Source: Alishewanella tabrizica (GTDB lineage Bacteria > Pseudomonadota > Gammaproteobacteria > Enterobacterales > Alteromonadaceae). Taken from it: DNA of 64,000 bases. The stretch covers positions 1 to 64,000 of the forward strand of contig NZ_BMYR01000002.1 of assembly GCF_014652375.1 (NCBI RefSeq), in the 5' to 3' direction. A model generated the notes under the pieces. It was given only the letters and a program-made list of their open reading frames with translations. It did not search any database and was not told where the DNA came from. This document shows positions 1 through 10,015 of the stretch, one piece after another. A program made the translations under genes and the position numbers. Each line of letters begins with the position of its first letter. Position 1 is the first letter of the stretch.

Positions 1-111
1 TTTGTTTTGACACTCTCAGTGTGGCACATCGATGCCGGATAGTGAGGGGGAGTCCATGTTATTGCCTTTATTGATAGGCGTTTGCCAGCGCATAGTGTGT
101 TGCGTGGACAT

Positions 112-2970
112 TTACAGCGCCGCGATTTCTGCTTGCTGTGCCTGTAACTTGGCAACGGCCTGCTCAAGCTCAGCTTGCTTGGCGCGCTCTTTTTCCAATA
201 CCGCTTCCGGTGCTTTTGCCACAAAACCTTCGTTACTAAGCTTGCCGGCAACACGGGCTAGTTCTTGCTGGGTTTTTTCCAATTGCTTGGCAATCCGACT
301 TAGCTCGGCTTCTTTATCAATTAACCCAGCCATAGGGATCAATAGATCCATACTGCCGATTAACTGGGTAGCACTGGCCGGCGCCTTGGCATCTGCCGCT
401 AACAGATCCAGCGTTTCTAACTTGGCCATGACCATTAAGAAGTTACGATTTTCAGCTAAGCGGCGGCTTTCTTCGGCATTCAGATTACGCAATAGCACAT
501 GCAGTGGCTTACTTGGCGCAATATTCATCTCACCGCGTACGTTACGAATAGCGGTGATCACCGCTTTTAGCCATTCTAAATCGGCTAGGGCAGTTTCATC
601 TACCAACTCGCTTTGATACTCTGGGTAAGCGGCCAGCATAATGCTATCGCCGCTAATGCCTGCTAGCGGTTTTACTGCTTGCCAGATACTTTCTGTCATA
701 TAAGGCATTATCGGGTGCATTAAGCGCAATAGGCTTTCTAGAACAGTAATTAGCGTATGACGAGTACCACGTTGCTCGGCCTCGCTGCCTTTAAACAATA
801 CGGGCTTGGTGAGTTCTAAGTACCAATCGCAGAACTGATTCCAAGTAAACTCGTACAGCGCCGTCGCCGCGAGGTCAAAGCGGTAGGTATCAAGGTAATG
901 CCGTACTTGTTTCACCGTTTGCTGGTATTGTGCCAAAATCCACTTATCAGCCAGTGACAGCACCTTAACGTCACTGCCAAAGCCGCAGTCTTTTTCTTCG
1001 GTGTTCATCAGCACATAGCGGCTGGCATTCCACAGCTTGTTACAGAAATTCCGATAGCCTTCTAAGCGCTTCATATCCCAGTTAATATCACGGCCGGTTG
1101 AAGCCAGTGCGGCTAGGGTAAAGCGCACGGCATCGGTACCGCTGCTTGGGATCCCTTCTGGGAATTGCTTGGTGGTGCGATCAGCAATTTGCTTGGCTAA
1201 TTGCGGCTGCATCATATTGCTGGTGCGCTTGGCCAGTAAGTCTTCTAGGCTAATCCCATCAATCATATCCAGCGGATCGATAACATTGCCCTTAGACTTA
1301 GACATTTTATCGCCGTTTTCATCGCGGATCAGACCCGTTACGTACACGGTTTTAAAGGGGACCTGTGGCTTACCATCGGCATCTTTAATAAAGTGCATGG
1401 TCATCATAATCATCCGGGCAACCCAGAAGAAGATGATGTCAAAGCCAGTGACTAACACATCCGTCGGGTGGAAGTTTTTCAAATCTTCCGTTTCTTCTGG
1501 CCAGCCTAAGGTGGAGAAGGTCCAAAGTGCCGAGCTAAACCACGTATCTAATACATCGTTATCTTGGCTTAGCGTTACCGTGTCGGCTAAAGCGTATTTA
1601 GCGCGGACTTCGGCTTCGTTACGACCAACATAGACCTTGCCATCTTCGTCGTACCAGGCTGGAATACGGTGGCCCCACCATAATTGACGGGAGATACACC
1701 AATCTTGAATATCGCGCATCCAGCTGTAGTACATATTCTCGTACTGCTTAGGCACAAACTGGATATCGCCATTTTCTACCGCTGCGGTGGCGGTTTTGGC
1801 CAGTGGCGCGACCCGCACATACCATTGATCGGTCAGCATAGGTTCAATCACCACACCGCTACGATCGCCAAAGGGCAGGGTATTGTTAATTTCTTCAATG
1901 TTTTCCAGTAAACCTGCTGCCTCAAAGGCAGCCACAATGGCTTTACGCGCCTCGTAGCGATCCAGCCCTTGATACTCCTGCGGGATAGCTGCCGTTAAGC
2001 TGCTATTAAGCTCTCCGTTGGTAAAAAAGCATTCGCCTTCGCTGCGCACAGTGGCATCAGGGGTCAGTACGTTGATCATTAGTAATTGATGGCGCTTACC
2101 GACTTCGTAATCGTTAAAATCGTGCGCTGGCGTGATTTTTACGCAGCCACTGCCTTTTTCCATATCGGCATGTTCATCGGCGATAATCGGAATACGACGA
2201 TTAACCAGCGGTAATAAGACTTCTTTGCCAATCAGCGCCTGATAACGCTCATCTGCCGGGTTTACGGCTACGGCTGTATCACCTAACATGGTTTCTGGGC
2301 GGGTTGTTGCCACTACCAGATAGTTCTTGCCATCGGCAGTCAGCACGCCATCGGCTAAGGGATAGCGCAGATGCCAGAACTTACCTTTTTGATCTTTGTT
2401 TTCAACTTCCAGATCGGAAATGGCCGTGTGTAGCTTGGGATCCCAGTTTACTAAGCGCTTGCCACGATAAATTAAGTCGTCTTCATACAGGCGCACAAAC
2501 ACTTCCTGCACGGCATTCGACAGACCTTCATCCATGGTAAAGCGTTCACGCTCCCAGTCTACCGAGTTGCCTAAACGGCGCATTTGCTCGGTGATGGTGC
2601 CGCCAGACTCGGCTTTCCATTCCCAAATTTTTTCAATAAAGGCATCGCGGCCTAGTTGATGGCGACCGGGTAAGCCTTCTTGTGCCAGTTTACGTTCAAC
2701 CACCATTTGGGTGGCAATACCAGCGTGATCAGTACCGACTTGCCATAAGGCATTCTTGCCCTGCATCCGCTGATAGCGGGTTAGCGCATCCATAATGGTT
2801 TGCTGAAAGGCATGGCCCATATGTAAGCTACCGGTAACATTTGGCGGCGGGATCATAATGCAGTAATTATTACCGGGGCGGTTGTCGCCATTCGGTTTAA
2901 AATAGCCTTTGCTTTCCCAAGCCTGATACATGGCTTGTTCGATTTCGCTGGGGTTGAAGGTTTTTTCCAT
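112..2970 (-). CDS. valS: Valine--tRNA ligase (ValRS)
   Basis: Class I aminoacyl-tRNA synthetase that charges tRNA-Val in the cytoplasm and edits misactivated threonine. The 952-residue length is almost that of the E. coli enzyme. The HIGH-type signature is seen as HMGH at residues 50-53 after PPPNVTGS, and the KMSKSKG loop lies near residue 555. The connective (editing) region lies between them. The C-terminus has the anticodon-binding domain and then a charged helical tail typical of ValRS (last ~70 residues, rich in A, E, K and Q). It is the last gene of the pepA-holC-valS run, 17 bp after holC. The 111 bases beyond its stop reach the window edge and hold no gene I can support. Confidence 0.98.
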   Translation of the reverse strand: MEKTFNPSEIEQAMYQAWESKGYFKPNGDNRPGNNYCIMIPPPNVTGSLHMGHAFQQTIMDALTRYQRMQGKNALWQVGTDHAGIATQMVVERKLAQEGLPGRHQLGRDAFIEKIWEWKAESGGTITEQMRRLGNSVDWERERFTMDEGLSNAVQEVFVRLYEDDLIYRGKRLVNWDPKLHTAISDLEVENKDQKGKFWHLRYPLADGVLTADGKNYLVVATTRPETMLGDTAVAVNPADERYQALIGKEVLLPLVNRRIPIIADEHADMEKGSGCVKITPAHDFNDYEVGKRHQLLMINVLTPDATVRSEGECFFTNGELNSSLTAAIPQEYQGLDRYEARKAIVAAFEAAGLLENIEEINNTLPFGDRSGVVIEPMLTDQWYVRVAPLAKTATAAVENGDIQFVPKQYENMYYSWMRDIQDWCISRQLWWGHRIPAWYDEDGKVYVGRNEAEVRAKYALADTVTLSQDNDVLDTWFSSALWTFSTLGWPEETEDLKNFHPTDVLVTGFDIIFFWVARMIMMTMHFIKDADGKPQVPFKTVYVTGLIRDENGDKMSKSKGNVIDPLDMIDGISLEDLLAKRTSNMMQPQLAKQIADRTTKQFPEGIPSSGTDAVRFTLAALASTGRDINWDMKRLEGYRNFCNKLWNASRYVLMNTEEKDCGFGSDVKVLSLADKWILAQYQQTVKQVRHYLDTYRFDLAATALYEFTWNQFCDWYLELTKPVLFKGSEAEQRGTRHTLITVLESLLRLMHPIMPYMTESIWQAVKPLAGISGDSIMLAAYPEYQSELVDETALADLEWLKAVITAIRNVRGEMNIAPSKPLHVLLRNLNAEESRRLAENRNFLMVMAKLETLDLLAADAKAPASATQLIGSMDLLIPMAGLIDKEAELSRIAKQLEKTQQELARVAGKLSNEGFVAKAPEAVLEKERAKQAELEQAVAKLQAQQAEIAAL

Positions 2971-2987
2971 CAGAGATACCTGTAAAT

Positions 2988-3467
2988 TCAGCCGATTGTC
3001 ACGGTTTCTGGCGTGATACCGGCTTGACGATATTGCTTATAACGTTCCCGCGCCTGTGCTTTGAGCGCGGCTTCTGCGGGAACAAATTCGATAACACTGG
3101 CAAAACGCCGGGCAAACTCTGGCATGTTGTCGGTGAGATTAATCAGTACTTGGCGGCTTTGGCGTGGCGCTTGCCAACCAATTTCTATCGGCGCGCCGCG
3201 CGCCGGGCCTTCGCCGCTGAGGTTGTGCGGTACAAAGCTGTCGGGATCAAATTGCCACAGCAAGTCATCGATCAATTCTGCTTGTTGTTGGTTAGCCACA
3301 TAAACAAAAACCCGCTGTTTGGCGCGATACAAGTCGGCACACAGCTGACAGGCAAAAGCAAAATGAGCTGGCGCAGGCGACAGCTCATTGTGGGTGCCTG
3401 CATCAGCAGACGTCATGTCACTAGCAGCACCCTTTGGCTCTGCTAGTACATAAAAGGTCACACTCAT
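2988..3467 (-). CDS. holC: DNA polymerase III chi subunit
   Basis: Clamp-loader accessory subunit. In the family, chi pairs with psi and binds single-strand-binding protein to hold the replisome on the lagging strand. The 159-residue protein is slightly longer than usual (about 147-150); the extra residues form a polar insert at about 14-32. The core has the family pattern of an alpha/beta protein with a conserved [17 protein letters not shown] segment near residue 67. Its start codon overlaps the pepA stop by one base (TAATG), which implies translational coupling. The order pepA-holC-valS matches E. coli, which supports the call more strongly than any single motif. Confidence 0.93.
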   Translation of the reverse strand: MSVTFYVLAEPKGAASDMTSADAGTHNELSPAPAHFAFACQLCADLYRAKQRVFVYVANQQQAELIDDLLWQFDPDSFVPHNLSGEGPARGAPIEIGWQAPRQSRQVLINLTDNMPEFARRFASVIEFVPAEAALKAQARERYKQYRQAGITPETVTIG

Positions 3468-4975
3468 TAATGATCCTGATTATTACCTGTGCGATTGATC
3501 AGGAACTGGGTTAACAGTGCCACTGGGCGACCGGTTGAGCCCTTATCTTTACCGCCACTGCGCCATGCTGTGCCGGCAATATCCAAGTGCGCCCAGTTGT
3601 ATTTTCGAGTAAAGCGCGATAAGAAACACGCCGCGGTAATGGTGCCTGCCGCACGGCCTCCTAAGTTACTGAAATCTGCAAAGGGGCTTTCAAGCTGATC
3701 TTGATATTCGTCCCACAGCGGTAAACGCCAGGCCCGATCGCCGCTTTGCTCAGACGCGCTTAAAATTTCATGCGCTAACGGATTATGATTACTGAGTAAT
3801 CCTGACGCATGTTTACCCAAGGCGATAACACAGGCACCGGTTAAGGTGGCAACATCGATCACTAATTCAGGATCAAAGCGCTCTACATAGGTTAAGGCAT
3901 CACATAAGACTAAGCGGCCCTCTGCGTCTGTATTTAATACTTCAACAGTTTGCCCTGACATGGTGGTTAAAATATCACCTGGACGATAGGCGTTTGCATC
4001 TGGCATATTCTCTGCGGCGGCTAAAATGGCCACAATGTTTATGGGCAGTTGTAAATTGATCACTGCATGCATAGTACCGAATACGGAGGCTGCGCCACAC
4101 ATATCAAACTTCATTTCGTCCATGCCATCACCCGGCTTTAAGCTGATACCGCCAGAATCGAAGGTTAAGCCTTTACCGACTAATACTACCGGGGCGCTGT
4201 CATCGTTAGCGCCTTGGTATTTAATGACTGACATCGTCGGTTGATTAACCGAGCCACGACCGACCGCGAGGTAGGAATTCATGCCAAGCGCCGACATTTC
4301 GGGTACGCCCAACACTTCAACACTGACTTTCTCAGACAAGGTTGTTAGAGCTTTTGCTTGCTCCGCAAGGTAAGCAGGGGTACAGATATTCGGTGGCATG
4401 TTGCCAACGTCTTTACAGTGTTTTACGCCAGCTGCAATAGCGAGGCCATGCTCTACCGCACGTTCGCCTATAGTGAGATCGCGGCGGGTGGGTACGTTAA
4501 AGACCATTTTACGCAGTGGGCGACGGGTTTCGTCTTTTTTGCTTTTCAGCTTATCGAAAACATATAAGCAATCTTGCGTGGTTTCTACCGCATGGCGCAC
4601 TTTCCAATAGGTATCGCGACCTTTTACGTGTAATTCAGACAAGAAGCACACGGCTTCCATCGAACCCGTTTCATTTAAGGTGCTGATGGTTTTCGCAATG
4701 ATCTGGCGATATTGACGCTCGTCTAATTCGCGCTCTTTACCACAGCCTACCAGCAATACCCGCTCGCTCAGCACATTGGGTACATGGTGTAACAGTAACA
4801 TTTGGCCTGGTTTCCCTTCTAAGTCACCTCGGCGCAGTAAATTACTGATATACCCCTCGCTAATTTTGTCTAATTGCTCGGCAACGGCGGAAAGACGACG
4901 TGGTTCGTAAACGCCCACAACGATACAGGCGCTACGTTGTTTTTCGGGACTTCCGCTCTTTACGCTGAACTCCAT
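3467..4975 (-). CDS. pepA: Leucyl aminopeptidase (cytosol aminopeptidase, M17)
   Basis: Hexameric two-metal exopeptidase that removes N-terminal residues, leucine preferred, from peptides. In E. coli the same protein also binds DNA in Xer recombination at cer and in carAB control; whether it does so here cannot be seen. The 502-residue protein has the M17 N-terminal domain and then the catalytic domain, with the metal-binding strand [20 protein letters not shown] and the family signature [16 protein letters not shown]. It starts the pepA-holC-valS operon and is divergent from lptF across 210 bp, an arrangement also found in E. coli. Confidence 0.98.
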   Translation of the reverse strand: MEFSVKSGSPEKQRSACIVVGVYEPRRLSAVAEQLDKISEGYISNLLRRGDLEGKPGQMLLLHHVPNVLSERVLLVGCGKERELDERQYRQIIAKTISTLNETGSMEAVCFLSELHVKGRDTYWKVRHAVETTQDCLYVFDKLKSKKDETRRPLRKMVFNVPTRRDLTIGERAVEHGLAIAAGVKHCKDVGNMPPNICTPAYLAEQAKALTTLSEKVSVEVLGVPEMSALGMNSYLAVGRGSVNQPTMSVIKYQGANDDSAPVVLVGKGLTFDSGGISLKPGDGMDEMKFDMCGAASVFGTMHAVINLQLPINIVAILAAAENMPDANAYRPGDILTTMSGQTVEVLNTDAEGRLVLCDALTYVERFDPELVIDVATLTGACVIALGKHASGLLSNHNPLAHEILSASEQSGDRAWRLPLWDEYQDQLESPFADFSNLGGRAAGTITAACFLSRFTRKYNWAHLDIAGTAWRSGGKDKGSTGRPVALLTQFLINRTGNNQDH

Positions 4976-5185
4976 GGTTACTCCTGATTCTAAGAGGCTG
5001 TGCTACTATTGGCTTTAAGAAATTATAGACGACCCGTAGCGACAAAGTAGTTGGGCAATTTTACCGCGATTGATTAAAAAAGCTCGGATTTTTAGCTGCT
5101 TTGCCCGATAATAGTATATGAAAATACCAAGTTTACTGAAAATTCACCAGCTTTCCAGTGAAAAGACAGGTTTTTAGGGGGCATT

Positions 5186-6289
5186 TTGATTATTTTTCGT
5201 TATCTGATTGGTGAAGTGTTTCGCGCTCAGCTCGCTGTCTTTGTTATTTTAACCACCATTATCATCAGCCAGCGTTTTGTGAAAATTTTGGCCGATGCCT
5301 CTGAGGGAGAAATTCCCGGACAATTAGTGATGAGTATTGTGGCGTTAAAGATGCCACAACTTGCCGTGATTATTTTACCCTTAAGTGCCTTTTTAGGAAT
5401 TTTAGTGGCTTATGGTCGCGTTTACGCCGACAGTGAAATGACGGTGTTACATGCTACTGGGGTCAGTGAGTGGTATGTCACTCGACTTACGTTATTGCTG
5501 TCGATCATTATGGCGCTGTTAGCGGGCGCAGTAACCTTATATTTAAGCCCTTGGGCAACAGAGCGCGAATATCAATTATTAGAACGTGCTGAATCAGATG
5601 CGGGGTTGTTTTCCTTTGTGCCAGGGCGTTTTCAACATACCTCTAATGAAAAAGCCGTAATTTTTGTACAGGAAGTCAGTCGCTCCGGTGGGCAATTGGC
5701 CAAGGTGTTTGTTGCGCAAAGCAGCGGAAAAGAGGGTGATTTGGGTCATGCTATTGTCTATGCCGAAGGGGGGGCAGTGGTAGAAGATCCGCAAACAGGC
5801 GCGCAAGTATTGCAGCTAAAACAAGGTCGCCGTTACGCAGGCGATGCGCAGTCGCCCGCCTATGAAGTGACGGAGTTTGGCAGTTATCACATGCAAATTC
5901 GCGAACAGCAAGCCGAGCAGCGTCGCCGCAAATTAAGCAGTTTAGCCACCCCCGCCTTGTTACAAGAAAATAGCGCTGAAGCCGCAGCAGAATGGCATTG
6001 GCGAATCGCCATTCCCCTTTCAATCCCCATCCTAACTTTAATCGCCGTGCCATTAGCCAGAGTGAACCCGCGGCAAGGCAAATTCGGCCGTTTGCTACCC
6101 GCTTTGTTACTGTACTTGGGATATTATGCCTTATTAATTATTGCGCGTTCTGCGATAGAGGATGGCAAAATTCCGCCACAATGGGGTATGTGGTGGCTAC
6201 ACATTTCTGGTCTTACGGTGGGATGTATTTTGATTCTACGAAATCGAGCAAGCGCACAAAAACTGCGTGCTTGGTTGGCGGGGCGCTAA
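5186..6289 (+). CDS. lptF: LPS export ABC transporter permease LptF
   Basis: One of the two inner-membrane permeases of LptB2FG, which extracts lipopolysaccharide from the inner membrane and passes it to LptC and the periplasmic bridge. The 367-residue protein has three N-terminal hydrophobic helices, a periplasmic beta-jellyroll region (about 125-260) and three C-terminal helices with the family segment VPLARVNPRQGKFGRLLPAL. The start is a TTG at 5186, set by the alignment of MIIFRYLIGEVFRAQL with E. coli LptF and by AGGGG five bases upstream; no ATG fits. It is followed by lptG with a one-base gap, so the two are almost certainly translationally coupled. Confidence 0.96.
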   Translation: MIIFRYLIGEVFRAQLAVFVILTTIIISQRFVKILADASEGEIPGQLVMSIVALKMPQLAVIILPLSAFLGILVAYGRVYADSEMTVLHATGVSEWYVTRLTLLLSIIMALLAGAVTLYLSPWATEREYQLLERAESDAGLFSFVPGRFQHTSNEKAVIFVQEVSRSGGQLAKVFVAQSSGKEGDLGHAIVYAEGGAVVEDPQTGAQVLQLKQGRRYAGDAQSPAYEVTEFGSYHMQIREQQAEQRRRKLSSLATPALLQENSAEAAAEWHWRIAIPLSIPILTLIAVPLARVNPRQGKFGRLLPALLLYLGYYALLIIARSAIEDGKIPPQWGMWWLHISGLTVGCILILRNRASAQKLRAWLAGR

Positions 6290-6290
6290 T

Positions 6291-7358
6291 ATGTTAAAAA
6301 TTCTTGATGTATATATTGGCCGTACCATTTTAACCACCAGCGCCATGACTTTGAGCGTCTTAGTGGCGTTGTCATCAATGTTTCGGTTTATTGATCAAAT
6401 GCGCTCTATTGGCCGCGGCTACTACGATATGGTACATGCGGCGTTATTTACGCTATACAGTGTGCCGGGCGATGTGGTGTTATTTTTTCCTATGGCGGCG
6501 CTCATTGGCGGCTTAATTGGCTTAGGTATTTTAGCCAGTAGTAGCGAATTGGTGGTAATGCAAGCGGCGGGTTTGTCGCGGTTAAATATTATTAGCTCGG
6601 TGATGAAATCGGCCGTATTAATGGTATTGGTGATGATGGCAGTGGCGGAATGGGGCGCGCCGATTAGCGACAGAACCGCCCGAGAATTGCGAACCAAAGC
6701 CATTTCCGACGGTAACGTATTTGCCGCCAGGCAGGGCGTTTGGGCTAAGGATGGCGATAGCTTTGTGAATATCAAAGAAGTAGACGATTTAGGAAATCTA
6801 AAAGACATTATTATCTACCAGTTTGATCAAACATTGGCGTTAATAAAGGTGACCCGTGCAGCCACCGCCAAGTACAGTGACGATGCCTGGAATTTAGCCG
6901 ACGTTACTGAATTATCGTTCGGTGCTGAGCAAATCGTACCTTCCACGCAGGCAGCGCAACGTTGGCGCTCAACGCTTACGCCCGATAAGCTCAGTGTGGT
7001 GAGTATTAAACCGGAAATGCTGTCACTAAAAGGGCTAAATGAGTATGTGGATTATTTGAAACAAAACGGTCAAGAAGCCAGTCGTTATGAATTGGCCTAT
7101 TGGCGTAAGGTTTTGCAACCGCTGACGGTTGCCGCAATGCTCTTGTTGGCGTTATCGTTTATCTTCGGCCCACTGCGCAGTGTTACCATGGCAGCACGGG
7201 TATTGCTGGGTATTTTAACCGGTTTTGGTTTTTATATGAGTAACGAGGTATTTGGCCCGTTGGCGTTAGTGTATCAACTACCGCCGCTTGCAGGGGCTGG
7301 CGTCCCTAGCGTGCTGTTTATCGGTCTCTCGCTCTATTTTATGCGCAAAAAAGTGTAG
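6291..7358 (+). CDS. lptG: LPS export ABC transporter permease LptG
   Basis: Partner permease of LptF in the LptB2FG lipopolysaccharide exporter. The 355-residue protein starts MLKILDVYIGRTIL, as in E. coli LptG, so I chose the ATG at 6291 over an in-frame codon 24 bp upstream that would overlap lptF. It has three N-terminal membrane helices, with the SSSELVVMQAAGLS cytoplasmic coupling segment after the second, a periplasmic domain (about 130-255), and three C-terminal helices. It lies one base after the lptF stop (TAA-T-ATG). A strong hairpin terminator follows 17 bp after its stop, closing the two-gene operon. Confidence 0.96.
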   Translation: MLKILDVYIGRTILTTSAMTLSVLVALSSMFRFIDQMRSIGRGYYDMVHAALFTLYSVPGDVVLFFPMAALIGGLIGLGILASSSELVVMQAAGLSRLNIISSVMKSAVLMVLVMMAVAEWGAPISDRTARELRTKAISDGNVFAARQGVWAKDGDSFVNIKEVDDLGNLKDIIIYQFDQTLALIKVTRAATAKYSDDAWNLADVTELSFGAEQIVPSTQAAQRWRSTLTPDKLSVVSIKPEMLSLKGLNEYVDYLKQNGQEASRYELAYWRKVLQPLTVAAMLLLALSFIFGPLRSVTMAARVLLGILTGFGFYMSNEVFGPLALVYQLPPLAGAGVPSVLFIGLSLYFMRKKV

Positions 7359-7375
7359 TTAGCGTATTGCAGAGT

Positions 7376-7403
7376 AAAAAGCCTGCCCTATCGCAGGCTT
7401 TTT
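7376..7403. terminator. Bidirectional intrinsic terminator after lptG
   Basis: An 11-bp perfect stem: AAAAAGCCTGC (7376-7386) pairs with GCAGGCTTTTT (7393-7403) across a 6-base loop. A-runs and T-runs flank the GC core, so it can act for lptG on the plus strand and for the RDD gene arriving from the other side. Confidence 0.9.
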
Positions 7404-7457
7404 AGTGAGCATGCCAAATCAAATTTAGCTGCGTGTTTCAGCGCCTTTGCGCCTATT

Positions 7458-7506
7458 CATTGCACGTACTCAATGCTTTGTACGTATTTAATGTACGCAC
7501 TCAATG
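7458..7506. repeat. Three near-identical 15-mers with inverted-repeat character
   Basis: TGCACGTACTCAATG (7461-7475), TGTACGTATTTAATG (7479-7493) and TGTACGCACTCAATG (7492-7506) differ from one another at two to four positions, and the last two overlap by two bases. The first copy is also the right half of CATTG-N8-CAATG (7458-7475). They lie between the lptG terminator and the 3' end of the RDD gene. No protein is encoded. Role unknown: a protein-binding array or a decayed repeat are both possible. Confidence 0.6.
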
Positions 7507-7520
7507 AAATAAACCGTGAT

Positions 7521-8024
7521 TTAGCGCGCAGTTTTATGCAGATTTAATATCTTACTTTGTTCTTTAGTGAGTACAATCATTTGGGTATGGGTAAGTTGGT
7601 CTTGTAACGCCAATCCTTTACCCCAGCGTAACCAAAGCCAGAAATTTCCCAGACCAAATAGTGATAACACTAATCGACTTAGCGCTTGGCCAAATGTCAG
7701 CGGATTGCCTTGATGGGTGACCAGCAACATACGCCAAGCGCGCATGCCCAACGTTTGCCCAGCCTTGCACCAAAAATAAATGTAAAAGCCAAGCATTATA
7801 CTGAGTATATAAATGCCATATAACCAACGCCGCCAACCACTATTAACGTAAGCGGCGATATCTTCGTAACCCTCAAGTGATAGAAGCGAAGTCCAAACTA
7901 AGAGTTGTACGAATAACATGGCGACCCCGGCAGCCAGCATCACCAGCGCACAAAGGATCAGGATGTCATAAATAATGGCCGATAACCGCCGGGCAAACCC
8001 AGCTCTGGGCGCGTCAGTGTACAT
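7521..8024 (-). CDS. RDD family membrane protein
   Basis: Inner-membrane protein of the RDD family. The family's role is mostly unknown; some members behave as ion antiporters. The 167-residue product has the family opening, FARRLSAIIYDILIL (Arg-Arg...Asp), at about residues 10-24. Three or four hydrophobic helices follow, with the second family block GQTLGMRAWRMLLVTHQGNP. I chose the ATG at 8024 over one 81 bp upstream because GGAAG sits six bases before it and the residues before it do not look like family sequence. It is a single gene convergent with lptG. Specific transport function cannot be assigned. Confidence 0.85.
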   Translation of the reverse strand: MYTDAPRAGFARRLSAIIYDILILCALVMLAAGVAMLFVQLLVWTSLLSLEGYEDIAAYVNSGWRRWLYGIYILSIMLGFYIYFWCKAGQTLGMRAWRMLLVTHQGNPLTFGQALSRLVLSLFGLGNFWLWLRWGKGLALQDQLTHTQMIVLTKEQSKILNLHKTAR

Positions 8025-8271
8025 AATTAGCTTCCACAATATTTTACAGCTAAGTTTAGCATGTGAATACAGCGAATCGAAAGCATGGTCGTAAACTCTT
8101 ATCAAGCAGCGTTATTTCGATAAGAACCCATGCGAGGCGATAGGATGTGCTGAAATGCACCAACGACCATTAATTTTCAGCATAAATAAACATCTATACA
8201 TTGCGAATGTTATTTAGCGAGCAAATTGTTACACTCAAACGCATTAATCATTTCAAAGTGAAGTTAGAAAG

Positions 8272-8442
8272 ATGAAAAAAATTCTCAACCTGTTAATGCT
8301 TCTCTCGACACTGGTGGCTATTGCCTTACTGGTATACGTTGCGGGTGAAATGGCCTTATCTGGCTCACCATTGTTAGCGCTTGTGCCAGTGTTACTGCTG
8401 CTGGGCATGATTATTTGGTATATTCATCGTAATGATAAATAA
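8272..8442 (+). CDS. Small two-helix membrane protein (hypothetical)
   Basis: A 56-codon reading frame, ATG at 8272 and TAA at 8440-8442. The product starts MKKILNLLMLLSTLVAIALL and reads as two hydrophobic helices (about 4-24 and 34-51) joined by a short GEMALSGSP loop and ending in a charged YIHRNDK tail. No known family is recognised. Support is the clean hydrophobic pattern, the Lys-rich N-terminus and the absence of a competing gene in the 520 bp between the RDD gene and idi. The ribosome-binding site (TTAGAAAG) is weak. It could be a stress-type small membrane protein or a chance frame. Confidence 0.5.
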   Translation: MKKILNLLMLLSTLVAIALLVYVAGEMALSGSPLLALVPVLLLLGMIIWYIHRNDK

Positions 8443-8592
8443 TTGTTTTAGAGCAGGGCTTAGTAAGCGTTAAGTGTATCCTTGCGCGGTTAAATACTCG
8501 CTAGAACTCATGTTTATATTGAGTAACTTGGGTGCTAGCTATTAATGTTTGTCTGTGATGATCCATTCTTTGGCCGCAGGCGTTTCTATAAT

Positions 8593-9150
8593 ATGCACAC
8601 CTATTCTCCTACAATTGATGTGCCGCTTGTTGACAGCAACGGTACGATCATCGGTTACTCAGAAAAAATGCATGTCCATCGTGAAGGATTATTGCATCTT
8701 GCATTTTCATTGATGATTATTCGCCAACGGCCAACGGGAGTTGAATATTTGTTACAGCGTCGAGCCGAGCACAAATATCACAGTGGTGGTTTATGGACCA
8801 ATACGTGTTGTTCGCATCCGTTGATGAATGAATCAATCAATGATGCGGCTCAGCGTCGAGTCAATGACGAATTGGGTATTGTTACTCCATTGGTTTTTAA
8901 AAACGTCGCAAAAATTTTATACTATCTCCCGCTTGATCGCGGGCTGGTCGAGCACGAATATAATCACGTGTTAGTCGCAATGGTAGATGATGTTGAGTGG
9001 TCTGCTAATGTTGACGAAGTGATGTCGGTACAATGGTGGTCATCTCAGCAAATAGTTAGGCAACTATCAGCACATCCTAATACATTCACCGCATGGTTTC
9101 CTGAGGTTTTTCGCCATGTCAGTGAAGTTACTATCGAGTCGATGTCTTAA
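8593..9150 (+). CDS. idi: Isopentenyl-diphosphate delta-isomerase, type I
   Basis: Converts isopentenyl diphosphate to dimethylallyl diphosphate, supplying the starter for the carotenoid genes next door. It is a Nudix-fold, metal-dependent enzyme. Visible family residues: LHLAFSLMI, then WTNTCCSHP with the catalytic Cys and the metal His, the Nudix-like segment AAQRRVNDELG, and LVEHEYNHV with the two catalytic/metal Glu. The ATG at 8593 gives 185 residues, near the 182 of E. coli Idi; an in-frame ATG at 8545 would add 16 residues with no family match. It is convergent with blh and the last 20 bp overlap the blh 3' end, so it belongs physically to the retinal cluster although on the other strand. 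Confidence 0.94.
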   Translation: MHTYSPTIDVPLVDSNGTIIGYSEKMHVHREGLLHLAFSLMIIRQRPTGVEYLLQRRAEHKYHSGGLWTNTCCSHPLMNESINDAAQRRVNDELGIVTPLVFKNVAKILYYLPLDRGLVEHEYNHVLVAMVDDVEWSANVDEVMSVQWWSSQQIVRQLSAHPNTFTAWFPEVFRHVSEVTIESMS

Positions 9151-10015
9151 CTGCTTGCCATGTCTCTATCAACAGCATATGCGACACTGTTAGTCCAAAT
9201 AATCCAATAAATACGTATTGCAAAATGTCGGCAGTGATAAACGGAGTTGTTTTTATTTGCGCGATCAATGCTGCGGCTAGTAATGTGGCGATCACAAATG
9301 GCAGGCTTAGCCAAACGGCGCGATACAGCGTTAGTTTGAGTGTTAGGGTTGTATGGCTAAAGTGTTTTGTGGAATGTAACAAACAGAAATAAAGTGCAAA
9401 GTGTAACAATGGCGTTAATAACAAACTGCTTACTAGCAATACGCAAATTTCCATACTTTCCCAAACTGATTGCCACTTTATATCGTGCAGCTTAAGCGCC
9501 AAGTTTACTACTAATATACCGATACTGATCAGCGTAGCAGTTTGCATGCCCTTGATTACAATCAGGGCGGCTGCAGGCGATAACATCAACATAACGAAAA
9601 TATGCTGTAATATCGCAGCGTATAAAAGAGAGGGTGCACACAATAAGATAACCGCCAAGCTGAAACGCGCGCTATACGGCAGTAACTGTTCCCAATCTGA
9701 TGAAAAGTGATGGGCTGAAATAAGTAAAAACACAGTTAAAGCGTAAGCCGGAAGCCATAACCAAAATAGCACGGCACCTGCTGCTATCCCGCTGTAAGTT
9801 AATATAAATATGCTCGTTTTTGTTTTGTTAGCGCAGTAACCCAGCATTTTTGCAATAGTGAAATCAAGTGCGCCATGGGGCAGCCCCATTACGGTAACGG
9901 CCACCCCTAAACTAAGTAAAGCGAGACTGGATGTGATTGAGATGCCGGCAAGCATGGCAATACTAACCACAATCACAATACTACAATACACTTTACTGAT
10001 ACGGGCGCTAAACAT
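9131..10015 (-). CDS. blh: Beta-carotene 15,15'-dioxygenase, Brp/Blh family
   Basis: Membrane enzyme that cleaves beta-carotene at the central double bond into two molecules of retinal, the chromophore of the rhodopsin encoded 4.5 kb upstream. The 294 residues are mostly hydrophobic helices. Conserved His that ligate iron in the family are visible: PHGALDF (His47), SAHHFSSDW (His102/103), and LLHSTKHFSH (His214, His218). The start overlaps the crtY stop by 8 bp and has AAGG eight bases upstream. It is the last gene of the crtEIBY-blh run. The family call is secure from motifs and context; activity is inferred. Confidence 0.93.
   Translation of the reverse strand: MFSARISKVYCSIVIVVSIAMLAGISITSSLALLSLGVAVTVMGLPHGALDFTIAKMLGYCANKTKTSIFILTYSGIAAGAVLFWLWLPAYALTVFLLISAHHFSSDWEQLLPYSARFSLAVILLCAPSLLYAAILQHIFVMLMLSPAAALIVIKGMQTATLISIGILVVNLALKLHDIKWQSVWESMEICVLLVSSLLLTPLLHFALYFCLLHSTKHFSHTTLTLKLTLYRAVWLSLPFVIATLLAAALIAQIKTTPFITADILQYVFIGLFGLTVSHMLLIETWQAVKTSTR

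Noticed and set aside
10-111. A 31-codon minus-strand frame beginning directly after the valS stop and a small ACACT/AGTGT hairpin near the left edge
   Set aside because: Too short, with no recognisable product. The hairpin has no T-run on either strand. The window edge prevents judging what follows.
32-616. Long open frame on the plus strand opposite the 3' end of valS
   Set aside because: It lies antisense to a well-conserved gene, has low-complexity Ser/Ala-rich content and no family similarity.
5594-6081. Several minus-strand frames inside lptF
   Set aside because: They are opposite-strand shadows of the conserved lptF coding sequence.
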